From: CAWGJF01 sp963715745
GTDB lineage: Bacteria; Bacteroidota; Ignavibacteria; Ignavibacteriales; Ignavibacteriaceae
NCBI GenBank assembly: GCA_963715745.1
Contig: OY970271.1
Location: 372,001-436,000, forward strand
Direction: 5' to 3'
DNA: 64,000 nucleotides
In this document: positions 32,706-41,233 of the stretch, in pieces
Layout of the letters: each line of letters begins with the position of its first letter
How positions within the stretch are numbered: the stretch's first letter is position 1
The notes under the pieces: model-generated
Told to the model about the DNA's origin: nothing
The model's database searches: none
What the model saw: only the letters and a program-made list of their open reading frames with translations
Program-made: the position numbers and the translations under genes

Positions 32706-33611
32706 TTATTTTGGGTAATTAAAAAGTTGTTTTTTAGTACCATTCCACACATCCAGAATCCAGACAGTTCCCACATTCCTTGTAGAATCGATATCATAAT
32801 ATGCTATTTCTTTTCCATCTGGCGACCAGGAAGGATGACTTGCACCTTTCAATAATAGTTTGGCATTACTGCCATCTTTGTTCATAGTCCAAATTCCCAA
32901 GTCATTACCATTACCAACTGAATACCATGCAATTTTATTCCCATCTTTCGACCAATCAGTGTACCAATCTTCTTTATTATTATATGTTAAACGAAATTGA
33001 TTTTGACCCGAAGTATCCATTAAAAATAACTCTGGCGTACCAATACCTATAAAACGAGAATATAAAATTTTATTCCCATCGGGCGACCAATTTGGCTCTC
33101 TCCATTCGCCTGTCCCATGTTCGCTAATGTCGATTTTACCAGTACCATCTGCATTCATTATCCATATTGCATTTGCACCTTTCGGATCATATTGATTTGA
33201 ATCAAATGCAATTTTTTGAGCATCGGGTGACCAGGAGGGAAAAAGACAATTGCCCCAAGATGTTAATTGATAAATTACCTTAGTCTCAACATTAATTTTA
33301 TAAATATTCCCATTTGTTTCATAAGCGATGAACTTGTCATCAGGTGACCATCTTGGTGTATATCCGTTTGTCAGAAAGTTTGATTTTGTGCTGTCAATAT
33401 TTAAGACTCTTATTTGAACCGAACCATATTCTTCCTCTACACTATCTTGAGCAAAATGCACATAAGCAATATATTTTCCGTTGTGTGACCAATCTGGTTC
33501 TGTATCAATAGTCTTGACATTTGAAATGGGGATAAAATTATCAGTCTCTGTACTGTTTTCACAGCCTGTTATGATAAATAATAACGGAAGTAGAATAAAT
33601 AACTTTTTCAT
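32706..33611 (-). CDS. TolB-like beta-propeller lipoprotein
   Basis: Envelope protein of 301 residues. The signal ends in the lipobox 'FIITGCENS', so the mature Cys would be lipidated. The rest is a TolB/PD40-type beta-propeller with repeated 'W(S/T)PDG/W(S)PD..IAY' blades: 'EPDWSHNGKYIAYVHF', 'TPRWSPDDKFIAYETN', 'FPSWSPDAQKIAFDSN', 'EPNWSPDGNKILYSRF', 'YTDWSKDGNKIAWYSV', 'HPSWSPDGKEIAYYDI'. Such proteins are surface or periplasmic binding scaffolds. It is the first gene of the island between the crtB repeats and follows the 523-base non-coding stretch that contains copy B. Confidence 0.85.
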   Translation of the reverse strand: MKKLFILLPLLFIITGCENSTETDNFIPISNVKTIDTEPDWSHNGKYIAYVHFAQDSVEEEYGSVQIRVLNIDSTKSNFLTNGYTPRWSPDDKFIAYETNGNIYKINVETKVIYQLTSWGNCLFPSWSPDAQKIAFDSNQYDPKGANAIWIMNADGTGKIDISEHGTGEWREPNWSPDGNKILYSRFIGIGTPELFLMDTSGQNQFRLTYNNKEDWYTDWSKDGNKIAWYSVGNGNDLGIWTMNKDGSNAKLLLKGASHPSWSPDGKEIAYYDIDSTRNVGTVWILDVWNGTKKQLFNYPK

Positions 33612-33902
33612 ATGTTTTATTCGTAAATCATTCGAATCAAATTTAATTTAACTTAAAATAAAATTTACAACCTTGTAAACAAAAGCATTATTAAACCCTT
33701 ATATATCTCGGCATGTACGTTTTTACCATCAAGAACATAGATTAAAAATCAGAAATTATATTATTTTATTGATACAAAATTCACAAACATTATATATCTC
33801 CTTTAATTATTTTCATAATTTTTCATTAATCAGAAATTATTAAAATGGTGGGAATTCCTAGTTGCAAATCGAATACGATTAGATTACTTACAATCAACCA
33901 AT
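33612..33902. other. gene-free stretch before the TolB-like gene
   Basis: Very A/T-rich. On the minus strand a 26-codon frame (ATG 33906 to TAA 33826, MHWLIVSNLI...) follows an AGGAGGAAC site shared with copy A. The sequence ATTAATCAGAAATTAT appears with variants twice (33752-33765 and 33826-33840). No other gene, tRNA or terminator was seen. The TolB-like promoter must lie here. Confidence 0.5.
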
Positions 33903-34342
33903 GCATCTTTATGTTCCTCCTGTTTAAAGTTGCGTTGTACGCATAACGATTATTTTTTTAACATCAAGACACAAAAAATACTAAGCAAATATTGTTCCTC
34001 AATTCGAAGTAATAAACCAGAAAAAATTTTCAGGTTTAAAAAGTTGTGCGGTAAGAATGATAGTAATATCTAAGAAATGTTTACACGTATTGAGAAATTT
34101 TAGCCAACTATTTCTCTTCTTTTGTAATGTTCAACTAAGTAGTCTTTAAAACCTTCACTTTAAAATAAGATTTTATCAGCAGGTAAAACTTATACAAATT
34201 GGAAATTCTCACACGCTTTCTTTTTAACTGCTCAACATCCAATCGCTTAATTTTTTTGAAGAGCATCAGGTAGTAAAGATAAGCCGAATAAACTCCGAGC
34301 TTAACTGCAATCGGGAGATGGATGATCCCGTGGAAAGCTTCT
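33903..34342. repeat. direct repeat, copy B, including the intact crtB 3' end
   Basis: Partner of 28114-28556. It contains the last 70 codons of intact crtB (up to about 34342) and the 232 bases after its stop. Similarity in the non-coding part is clear but lower than in the coding part, with several small gaps. Confidence 0.9.
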
Positions 34343-34986
34343 TTGAATTCAGCTTCAACTTCCTTTTCAAGCATAGCTTTGTTGTAATCATCAATGTAAT
34401 CAATGTGATGAATACCGGGCAGATAAATTCTTCCGCGGTCATTAATATCACTCTGAATATCCCTGAGGAAGTTCACTTTCTGGAATGCAGCACCGAGCAT
34501 TCGTGCTGAATGTTCAAGCTCTTTGTATTTCTTTTCATCGCCGTCAACAAAAACTTTTAAGCATATCAGTCCTACAACTTCTGCAGAGCCGTAAATATAT
34601 TCATCATAGTTTTCCCTGTTATAGGAAGAACGTGAAAGATCCATCTCCATACTTTTTAGGAAAGCAGAAATCAGCTTGCGGTCAATGCCGTAATCGTTAA
34701 CAACTTTCTGGAATGCGTGAAGAACCGGGTTTGTGGAAATGCCTGTATTTATTGCTTCCCATGTATCGTTTGTAAATTTCTCGAGCAGATATTCTTTGTC
34801 GTATGAATGAAAAGTATCGACAATCTCATCAGCTACCCGGACGAATCCGTAGATTGCAAAAATCGGATCGCGGTATTCCGGTTTAAAAACTTTTATGCCC
34901 AGACTGAATGATGTGCTGTAAGCTGTTGTTAACTTTTGGCTCAGCTTGTAGCTGGTATTAGTGTAGTGTTCTAAAGTCATTTTCAA
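34135..34986 (-). CDS. crtB: phytoene synthase
   Basis: Condenses two geranylgeranyl diphosphates to phytoene, the first C40 carotenoid step. The 283-residue chain has the two Asp-rich Mg-diphosphate sites, 'VRVADEIVDTF' (about 45-55) and 'VNFLRDIQSDINDRGRIYLP' (about 165-185). 'YGSAEVVGLICLKVF' is also typical. It starts 29 bases inside the end of crtI, so the two are translationally coupled. Its 3' third and downstream sequence occur again at 28.1-28.6 kb as a truncated direct repeat. Confidence 0.95.
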   Translation of the reverse strand: MKMTLEHYTNTSYKLSQKLTTAYSTSFSLGIKVFKPEYRDPIFAIYGFVRVADEIVDTFHSYDKEYLLEKFTNDTWEAINTGISTNPVLHAFQKVVNDYGIDRKLISAFLKSMEMDLSRSSYNRENYDEYIYGSAEVVGLICLKVFVDGDEKKYKELEHSARMLGAAFQKVNFLRDIQSDINDRGRIYLPGIHHIDYIDDYNKAMLEKEVEAEFKEAFHGIIHLPIAVKLGVYSAYLYYLMLFKKIKRLDVEQLKRKRVRISNLYKFYLLIKSYFKVKVLKTT

Positions 34987-36439
34987 TCCTCTCCGTTACT
35001 AATTTTGAACTAATGATAACCATTGGTAAACCAGTTCCGGGTGTTGTCGATGCACCAACGTAATATAAATTAGAAAGTTTTTCGTCTTTGTTTTTTGGTC
35101 TGAAAGCACCAACCTGGTTTATGTCGTGTGCAAGACCAAGTCCCGAACCTTTATAAAGGTTGAGCATATTTGCCCAGTCATCGGGAGCTAATATTTTTTT
35201 GGTAATGATGTTACTTCGAATATCAAATCCAACTCTTTTTGAAAGATCGTCAATAATGTTTTGTGCAAGCTCTTCTTTGTCTTCCCACGATTTTTTGTAG
35301 CGAAGATCTGGAACCGGACAAAGAATAAATAAATTTTCGCATCCTTCAGGTGCGCAGCTTGACTCTGATTTTGAAAGAGCGTTTACATAGTAGTATGGTT
35401 TCTGCGGACTAATTGAAGAAGTAAATATCGTATCAGCATATCCTCTGAAATTGCTTCCGAGAAAATAATTGTGATGATTTAGCTTATCTATCTTTCCTTT
35501 TACTCCGAGATATATTGTGAATGGTGCAAGTGTCCAATGCATTTCGTCAAGTTTCTTATCACTGAATTTTTCACGATTCAAAATTTTTCCTCTGAATGAG
35601 GCAGCATCAGAATTTGAAATGAAAATGTCCGAAGTCCACTTCTTTCCGCTCTGATCAATCAACTCGTACAACTTGCCATTATTGTTGCCAACACTGACGA
35701 CCTCTGTGTTATAAACTATCTTTACCCCTTTCTCATTCAATATCTTAACAAGCTCTTCAACCAGACGATACATTCCGCCTTTAACTTTCCAGTAACCGTT
35801 GTGCTTCATCTCTGTATAATTAAGCAGAGAATAGATTGCCGGTGTTTGAAAAGGTGTTGAGCCGAGAAAGAAAGCAACAAGAGAAAAGATTACCTTTACT
35901 TCTTCGGATGTAAAATGCTTTTCAACTTCTCCCCACATATTTCTTTGAAGATACGGAAGATGTTTCAGCGGTACTCGACTTAACTTAAGAACATAATCAA
36001 GTTTATTGCTGAAGTTTGTCTTTACAACTTTATCAACTGTATCGTGGAAAAATTGTCCGGCACGCTTAAGATATTTTTCTGCATTCTCTTCAAGATTTGG
36101 TTCGATATCTTTAAACACTTCTGCAAGCTTTTTCAAATCTTTATAAATCAATCGTGGCTTTTCCTGTCCTTCAAAAAATACCTGGTAAAGCGGATCGAGC
36201 TCTTCCAGTTCAATCGGCACTTTCATTCCAACGCTGTTAAATAATTCATCAAGCTCATAAGTCATGCTCATAAAAGAAGGACCCATATCAAAACGAAATC
36301 CATCCTGCTCGATAATGTTCAGTCTTCCACCCGGTGTTGAATGCTTCTCAAGAATTGTTACATCGTAACCTTTGTGAGAAAGTCGAAGAGCGGTTGACAA
36401 ACCACCGAGACCCGAACCTATGATTACTGCTTTTTTCAT
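34958..36439 (-). CDS. crtI: phytoene desaturase (CrtI type)
   Basis: FAD-dependent desaturase of 493 residues that converts phytoene to lycopene or a related polyene. The N-terminal FAD fold is 'AVIIGSGLGGLSTALRLSHKGYDVTILEKHSTPGGRL'. The central 'FRFDMGPSFMSM' and the C-terminal bacterial-type signature 'NLYYVGASTTPGTGLPMVIISSKL' are present. It leads the crtI-crtB pair. No promoter motif was resolved in the 196 bases upstream, which contain no TGTCTA element. The gene for the DUF4397 protein lies upstream on the same strand. Confidence 0.94.
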   Translation of the reverse strand: MKKAVIIGSGLGGLSTALRLSHKGYDVTILEKHSTPGGRLNIIEQDGFRFDMGPSFMSMTYELDELFNSVGMKVPIELEELDPLYQVFFEGQEKPRLIYKDLKKLAEVFKDIEPNLEENAEKYLKRAGQFFHDTVDKVVKTNFSNKLDYVLKLSRVPLKHLPYLQRNMWGEVEKHFTSEEVKVIFSLVAFFLGSTPFQTPAIYSLLNYTEMKHNGYWKVKGGMYRLVEELVKILNEKGVKIVYNTEVVSVGNNNGKLYELIDQSGKKWTSDIFISNSDAASFRGKILNREKFSDKKLDEMHWTLAPFTIYLGVKGKIDKLNHHNYFLGSNFRGYADTIFTSSISPQKPYYYVNALSKSESSCAPEGCENLFILCPVPDLRYKKSWEDKEELAQNIIDDLSKRVGFDIRSNIITKKILAPDDWANMLNLYKGSGLGLAHDINQVGAFRPKNKDEKLSNLYYVGASTTPGTGLPMVIISSKLVTERIENDFRTLH

Positions 36440-36635
36440 TAAATAATTTTATGACTGATGAGTGTGTTATAAGATAGTAATTTTATGATTTAGATTCTGT
36501 TAATTTTATATTAAATGAGGAAACCACTTGTTTGCCCGAATCAAATATATCTTTACTATAAAATCGTGTAAGGGTTAACATTTGATCATCACAATTCGGT
36601 TTACAAGCGGTATTCCTCATTACTGGATATTTTAT

Positions 36636-38363
36636 TTATTTAAGAAGATTCATTTTCTTTATTTCTCTGAAATTCCCGGCGTTCAACTCATAAAGGTAAA
36701 CACCAGAAGCTAAACCTTGCGCGTCAAAGTTGAACCTGTACGAACCAGAGGCAAGATTTTCGTTAACCAAAGTTGCAACTTCACTTCCAAGAATGTTGTA
36801 AACTTTCAAGCTTACAAATTCACTATTCAGAATTGTAAAGTTGATAGTCGTGCTTGGATTAAACGGATTCGGGAAATTTTGAGAAAGCGAATATGTGGTT
36901 GGAGTTAAATCTGTTATGTTCTCAATACCAGATACGCCAGCCGGAAATTCTCCAACTGTTCCATCAGCAAGAGCAAAGAAAAGACCGAATGCTTCCCCAT
37001 TCTGGTTTGCAGAAGGATCCAGGAATCCGGAAGCAAATACAACTGCACTTCCACCCCCAAGACCGGTTAAGTTTGCAACATATGATCCAACTACTGTCGT
37101 ACCGTCAGCTAAAGTTAGATCCAAAGTATATTCAGCAGAAGGAACAGAGATATAATTTGTTATATCACCATAAGCAGCATCATCGACAAGCGTTGCTACT
37201 CCTCTTGCAATAACATCGACTGTTGGCGCATCTGTTGCTCCATGAAGGACAAAGAAATCAACATCAGAACCAATGGCTTCTTCTCTTGCAAGTGGGTTTA
37301 CAAAAATTGTAAAGACAGTGCTTTTACCATCAGGGTTTGAAGAATACATAGCTGGATCTAAAACACCGTTAGCTATTGCCACATAAGTTTCACCATTACC
37401 TAGTGTGAAAGTAAAGTTAGCAAGAGTATCAGAGGCTGAACTGCTGTTGCCAGGAGCCACCCCAATATTTATTTCAGCACCTGCAGGTGCATCAATGAAT
37501 GGCGTTGCATTTCTGAATCCAAAATTATCTAACAGCAATGAGCCATCAAGGTAAATATCAACAGGATCAGCTGCTACATCAGCAGCATTATGAATTACCT
37601 GCAGCCGTGCTAATTCAACTGAAGGGAAAGCAACCACTGTTCCATTCGCTAAAGCTGCAAATAGACCAAATGCTTCACCATTCTGATTTGAAGAGGGTGC
37701 TAAAAATCCTGATGCAAAAACGACAGCACTTCCACCACCCAAACCACTTAGATCAGCTCCGAAAGAAGCAACTATGGTTGAGTTATCATTTCCGGGAGTA
37801 ACGTCCAATATATAGTTTGCAGCAGGAACAGAAATGTAATCTGTTATATCTCCGTAGGCGGCATCATCGACCAAGGTTGCAACTCTTCTTGCAACTACAT
37901 CTACGGTCGGAGCGTCTGTTGCACCATGTACAGCAAAGAAATCTACATTAGAACCGGTTCCTGTTTCTCTTGCCATATCTTTAATAAATAATGTAAAAGC
38001 TGTGCTTCTGCCGTCCGGGTTTGATTCATAAGCTCCGGGATTCAATACTCCATTTGCGATTGCAACATAAGTTTCACCGGCCGCTAATGTAAGATTAAAG
38101 TTTTTTATTGTATCAGATACCGAAGAGCTATTTCCCGGGGCGATACCAATATTAATTGGTGACCCGGCCGGGGCATCGATAAAAGGTGTTGCTGTTCTGA
38201 ATGCAAAATTATCAAGCAGTAAGGCACCATTCAGGTAAACATCAACAGGATCTGCAGCAACATCAGCCGCATTGTGGATAACCTGCAGGCGGGCAGTTTG
38301 AGCGTTTAATAAACTCATCCCCGTAAAAAATAATATAGCAATTAATAAACTTAGTTTTTTCAT
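36636..38363 (-). CDS. DUF4397 tandem-repeat protein with T9SS domain
   Basis: Secreted protein of 575 residues: signal peptide (LSLLIAILFFTGMSLLNAQ), then two closely similar DUF4397 units of about 230 residues (24-253 and 254-483), each opening 'ARLQVIHNAADVAADPVD(V/I)YL' and containing 'FIDAPAG..INIG(I/V)APGNSSS', 'VDFF(A/V)LHGATDAPTVDV' and 'GGGSAVVFASGFL'. The second unit looks like a recent tandem duplication. The T9SS domain is 'LSQNFPNPFNPSTTIN...'. It is the last gene of the fasciclin/sigma-factor set (26-base gap), so it may be an adhesive surface protein made with that regulon. Confidence 0.88.
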   Translation of the reverse strand: MKKLSLLIAILFFTGMSLLNAQTARLQVIHNAADVAADPVDVYLNGALLLDNFAFRTATPFIDAPAGSPINIGIAPGNSSSVSDTIKNFNLTLAAGETYVAIANGVLNPGAYESNPDGRSTAFTLFIKDMARETGTGSNVDFFAVHGATDAPTVDVVARRVATLVDDAAYGDITDYISVPAANYILDVTPGNDNSTIVASFGADLSGLGGGSAVVFASGFLAPSSNQNGEAFGLFAALANGTVVAFPSVELARLQVIHNAADVAADPVDIYLDGSLLLDNFGFRNATPFIDAPAGAEINIGVAPGNSSSASDTLANFTFTLGNGETYVAIANGVLDPAMYSSNPDGKSTVFTIFVNPLAREEAIGSDVDFFVLHGATDAPTVDVIARGVATLVDDAAYGDITNYISVPSAEYTLDLTLADGTTVVGSYVANLTGLGGGSAVVFASGFLDPSANQNGEAFGLFFALADGTVGEFPAGVSGIENITDLTPTTYSLSQNFPNPFNPSTTINFTILNSEFVSLKVYNILGSEVATLVNENLASGSYRFNFDAQGLASGVYLYELNAGNFREIKKMNLLK

Positions 38364-38389
38364 TTCTTTTACCTTTCCTATTTTGTTTT

Positions 38390-38983
38390 CTAGTTAAGAA
38401 ATCCGTTTAGCTTTGCGTAATTGAATAAATCTTCCTGTAAAATTTTTCTTGCTCTGTGAAGTCGTGAACGAACGGTACCGACCGGGATGTTTACTATCTC
38501 AGCAATTTCTTCATATGTATATCCTTCAAGATCACATAGGAGAAACACTTCCCTCATCTTAACCGGAAGTTTTGAAAGAGCGGCGGACAATTCATCATCA
38601 AAGAGATTTTGATAAAATTCAAGATCAAGATTGTTGCTTTGGGCTTTATCTGATTTTATACTTTCATAAAAATCTTCTATAAGATCATAATCTATTTTTG
38701 CCGGCTCCCTGAGACTTTTTCTGTAATTATTGATAAAGGTGTTTTTGAGAATCATAAACATCCAGGCTTTGCTGTTAGTGCCATTTTCAAATTGATGATA
38801 ATATTTATAAGCTTTATAATATGTTTCCTGTAGTAGGTCCTGGGCATCTTCAACGTTTCTAACAATCTTTAACGCATAATTATATAAAGCATCCTGATGA
38901 GGCACCGTTTCACTTTCAAAATTTTGCCTTCTTTCTGTATCAATTTCATTTGAATTTATTTTATTGTACATGGCACTTTCCAT
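38390..38983 (-). CDS. ECF-type sigma-70 family RNA polymerase sigma factor
   Basis: Sigma factor of 197 residues with region 2 (about 25-95; 'DALYNYALKIVRNVEDAQDLLQETYYKAYKYYHQFENGTNSKAWMFMILKNTFIN' in part) and region 4 (about 130-185; 'LSAALSKLPVKMREVFLLCDLEGYTYEEIAEIVNIPVGTVRSRLHRARK'). The start could be ATG 38983 or ATG 38971, since both have only weak ribosome sites. There is no anti-sigma gene beside it. It sits between fasciclin and DUF4397 genes with gaps of 24 and 26 bases, close to the CarH-like regulator, as in LitR/CarH systems where a light-induced ECF factor drives carotenoid genes. Confidence 0.92.
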   Translation of the reverse strand: MESAMYNKINSNEIDTERRQNFESETVPHQDALYNYALKIVRNVEDAQDLLQETYYKAYKYYHQFENGTNSKAWMFMILKNTFINNYRKSLREPAKIDYDLIEDFYESIKSDKAQSNNLDLEFYQNLFDDELSAALSKLPVKMREVFLLCDLEGYTYEEIAEIVNIPVGTVRSRLHRARKILQEDLFNYAKLNGFLN

Positions 38984-39007
38984 TCTTTGTAAGGTTTAAT
39001 TTTGTAT

Positions 39008-39517
39008 TTATTCAGGAATCAGTACCGTATCTATAATATGAATTACACCATTTGAGGCTTTAACATCTGCTGTTGTAACAGTTGCATTGTTAATCATTAC
39101 TGATCCATCGGATACTTTTATCTTTACAACTTTCCCGGAAAGTGTTTCAGCCTTATCAAGTTTTACCACTTGTTCAGAAGTAACATTACCGGAAACCACA
39201 TGATAAAGCAGTATGTTTTTTAAAGTTTCTTTATCATTTAATAATGATTCGACAGTGCCTTCCGGTAGTTTTGCAAATGCTTCATCAGTTGGTGCAAAAA
39301 CTGTAAAAGGTCCTTCACCCTTTAATGCTTCAACTAATCCTGTTTCAGTTAAAGCTTTCGCAAGAGTGTTGAATTTTCCTGATTCAACTGCAATAGTAAC
39401 TATGTCCTTCTCAGCACTTTTGTCTTTATGATCATCTGCTGACGCAACTGGTGAAAAGGCAAATAAGAATAATACTGCTGATATAATCAGATTCTGTGAA
39501 AAGATTTTTTGTAACAT
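39008..39517 (-). CDS. fasciclin (FAS1) domain protein
   Basis: Exported protein of 169 residues from ATG 39517, selected because AGGAG lies 7 bases upstream and the signal peptide (NLIISAVLFLFAFSPVASA) fits. A longer frame to 39553 adds 12 residues. One FAS1 domain (about 40-168) shows 'FNTLAKALTETGLVEAL', 'GPFTVFAPTDEAFAKLP', 'LLYHVVSGNVTSEQV' and 'ASNGVIHIIDTVLIP'. FAS1 proteins mediate adhesion, and some bind carotenoids. It leads the fas1-sigma-DUF4397 set and is divergent from the CarH-like regulator, sharing an intergenic region with candidate operators. Confidence 0.92.
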   Translation of the reverse strand: MLQKIFSQNLIISAVLFLFAFSPVASADDHKDKSAEKDIVTIAVESGKFNTLAKALTETGLVEALKGEGPFTVFAPTDEAFAKLPEGTVESLLNDKETLKNILLYHVVSGNVTSEQVVKLDKAETLSGKVVKIKVSDGSVMINNATVTTADVKASNGVIHIIDTVLIPE

Positions 39518-39568
39518 CTTGTTACTCCTTTTGATTTTGTTTGTGATAGTCATTTAGTTTGTTTTCTT

Positions 39569-39756
39569 TGTCTATTAAATGTCTAATAATTGTTGAGGCA
39601 ATTATAATGTTTTGTCTAATATTTGTCAAGTCTTTTTTAGAAATAATTTTAAAAAGAATTAAATGGAACTTTATTATTGATCTTTTCGTTCAAAAGAGTG
39701 TATTTTTAAATTAATATCTTGTTGATTTTTTTTAGACAATAAAGTATTTTTAGACA
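39569..39756. promoter_or_regulatory. candidate CarH-like operator half-sites
   Basis: In the intergenic region between fas1 and the CarH-like gene, TGTCTA (39569) and TGTCTAA (39580) are 11 bp apart. TGTCTAA (39613) and TGTCAAG (39624) are again 11 bp apart. Two inverted copies TTAGACA occur at 39732 and 39750. Pairs in helical phase fit a multimeric MerR-type repressor controlling the divergent genes. Confidence 0.6.
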
Positions 39757-39770
39757 CAATTAAACAGAAA

Positions 39771-40703
39771 ATGTATAAATATCCGATAAAAGTAGTTAGT
39801 CAGATGACAGGGCTGAGTGTATTTGTAATCAGAGCCTGGGAAAAAAGATATGATGCAGTTGTCCCATCAAGAACAGAGACAAACCGTAGATTATATTCCG
39901 ATGAGGATATTGAAAAATTAAAATTACTTAATGAAGCAATAAAGAAAGGTCATAACATTGGCAGCGTTGCCAACTTGACTATTAACGAACTCCATTCTGT
40001 ACTGGAAAACAAAGTTGCTAATCAAAATTCAATTCTAAATAATATAAATGATTTACCGGATGATTCTGAATTAATAATTGATGAGTGTCTTGGTTCAATA
40101 AAGGCTTATGACGGAGCGGAGCTCGAAAAAATATTGTTAAAAGCATCCTCAAAAATGAGCCAGCCCCTCCTGATTGAAAACCTGATTGTTCCTTTGGTTT
40201 ATAAAATTGGTGACTTGTGGCAAAACGGACAAATAAGAGTTGCAAATGAACACCTTTCTACTGCAGTCATAAGGTCTTTCCTCTCCGGTTTAATTGAAAG
40301 ACATATTCCCGCGAAGAATGCACCGATATTTATTTCGGCAACGCCAACCGGTCAGGAACATGAACTTGGTGCTATGATAGCAAGCGTGGTTGCCGCTTCA
40401 TCAGGATGGAAAGTAGTTTATTTGGGCCCTAACCTTCCTGTGGAAGAAATTGCAGCTGCGGCAGCTTCACTGGAAGCAAAAGTTGTGGCGTTAAGTATTG
40501 TTTATCCTAATGATGATCAGCATCTTAAAAAAAACCTGGTTAGCCTAAAAAAAATGCTTCCGGAAGACATGGCTATTATCATTGGTGGACGTGCTATTAA
40601 CGGCTACCTGGATGTTCTCGATGAAATATCTGCCGTTGTAGTTAAAGACACTTACCAGTTAAAGACTGAACTGGAAGCTATCAGAAATATTAAATATAAT
40701 TGA
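39771..40703 (+). CDS. CarH/LitR-like MerR regulator with B12-binding photoreceptor domain
   Basis: Regulator of 310 residues. A MerR helix-turn-helix (about 5-75; 'KVVSQMTGLSVFVIRAWEKRY', then NRRLYSDEDI) is followed by a B12-binding helical bundle (about 95-175) and a Rossmann-type cobalamin domain (about 180-300). The CarH hallmark W-x9-E-H is seen as 'LWQNGQIRVANEH'. The lower-axial-ligand motif appears as 'TGQEHELGAM', with the His kept and Gln in place of the usual acidic residue. 'VVYLGPNLPVEEI' and 'IIIGGRAING' complete the fold. CarH is a dark repressor released by light. It faces the fas1-sigma operon and leads SRPBCC, with photolyase convergent. Confidence 0.9.
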   Translation: MYKYPIKVVSQMTGLSVFVIRAWEKRYDAVVPSRTETNRRLYSDEDIEKLKLLNEAIKKGHNIGSVANLTINELHSVLENKVANQNSILNNINDLPDDSELIIDECLGSIKAYDGAELEKILLKASSKMSQPLLIENLIVPLVYKIGDLWQNGQIRVANEHLSTAVIRSFLSGLIERHIPAKNAPIFISATPTGQEHELGAMIASVVAASSGWKVVYLGPNLPVEEIAAAAASLEAKVVALSIVYPNDDQHLKKNLVSLKKMLPEDMAIIIGGRAINGYLDVLDEISAVVVKDTYQLKTELEAIRNIKYN

Positions 40704-40750
40704 TCTGCCTCTCAAGACAGCTTCGAAAAATCAACCAGATAAAAATCAAA

Positions 40751-41233
40751 ATGAAAATATTCACGTTTACAGCATCACAAACTATCAGCACGTCAATTGA
40801 CGATGCCTGGGAATTTTTTTCGAATCCGCGCAATCTGCAAATTATCACACCTCCATGGTTGAATCTTAAAATAACTTCAGAGTTAACCCCGGAAATGTAT
40901 GAAGGAATGATAATTACTTATAAAGTATATCCTTTGCTTGGACTTCCTTCAAACTGGGTAACTGAAATTACAAACGTAAATAAGAAAAAGTTTTTCATTG
41001 ATGAACAAAGGTTCGGGCCATACAAACTCTGGCATCATCAGCACAAATTTATTGAAACGGGAAGCGGTGTTGAAATGACAGATATTATTAACTATGCATT
41101 GCCATTTGATCCATTCAGCAGAGTTTTTAACACTATTCTAGTTGAAAAAAAGATAAAGGAAATATTTAAATTCCGGGAAGAAGTGATTGACAAAAGATTC
41201 AATAAAAACTTAAAAATGACTTACGAATTCTGA
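40751..41233 (+). CDS. SRPBCC (START/Bet v1-like) family protein
   Basis: The start is set at ATG 40751 (160 residues), where the family alignment begins (FTFTASQTISTSIDDAWEFF); the TTG at 40700 lies in the stop of the previous gene and adds a non-homologous 17 residues. Conserved pieces are 'FFSNPRNLQIITPPWLNLKI', 'YKVYPLLGLPSNWVTEI' and 'RFGPYKLWHHQHKFIE'. These proteins form a ligand pocket and are often found beside photolyase genes and in CarH/LitR-linked clusters. The function is unknown. It overlaps the photolyase gene by 13 bases, tail to tail. Confidence 0.85.
   Translation: MKIFTFTASQTISTSIDDAWEFFSNPRNLQIITPPWLNLKITSELTPEMYEGMIITYKVYPLLGLPSNWVTEITNVNKKKFFIDEQRFGPYKLWHHQHKFIETGSGVEMTDIINYALPFDPFSRVFNTILVEKKIKEIFKFREEVIDKRFNKNLKMTYEF

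Noticed and set aside
36893..37213. Plus-strand open frame of 106 codons rich in Gln and Leu
   Set aside because: It is the antisense shadow of the DUF4397 repeats on the minus strand and has biased low-complexity composition.
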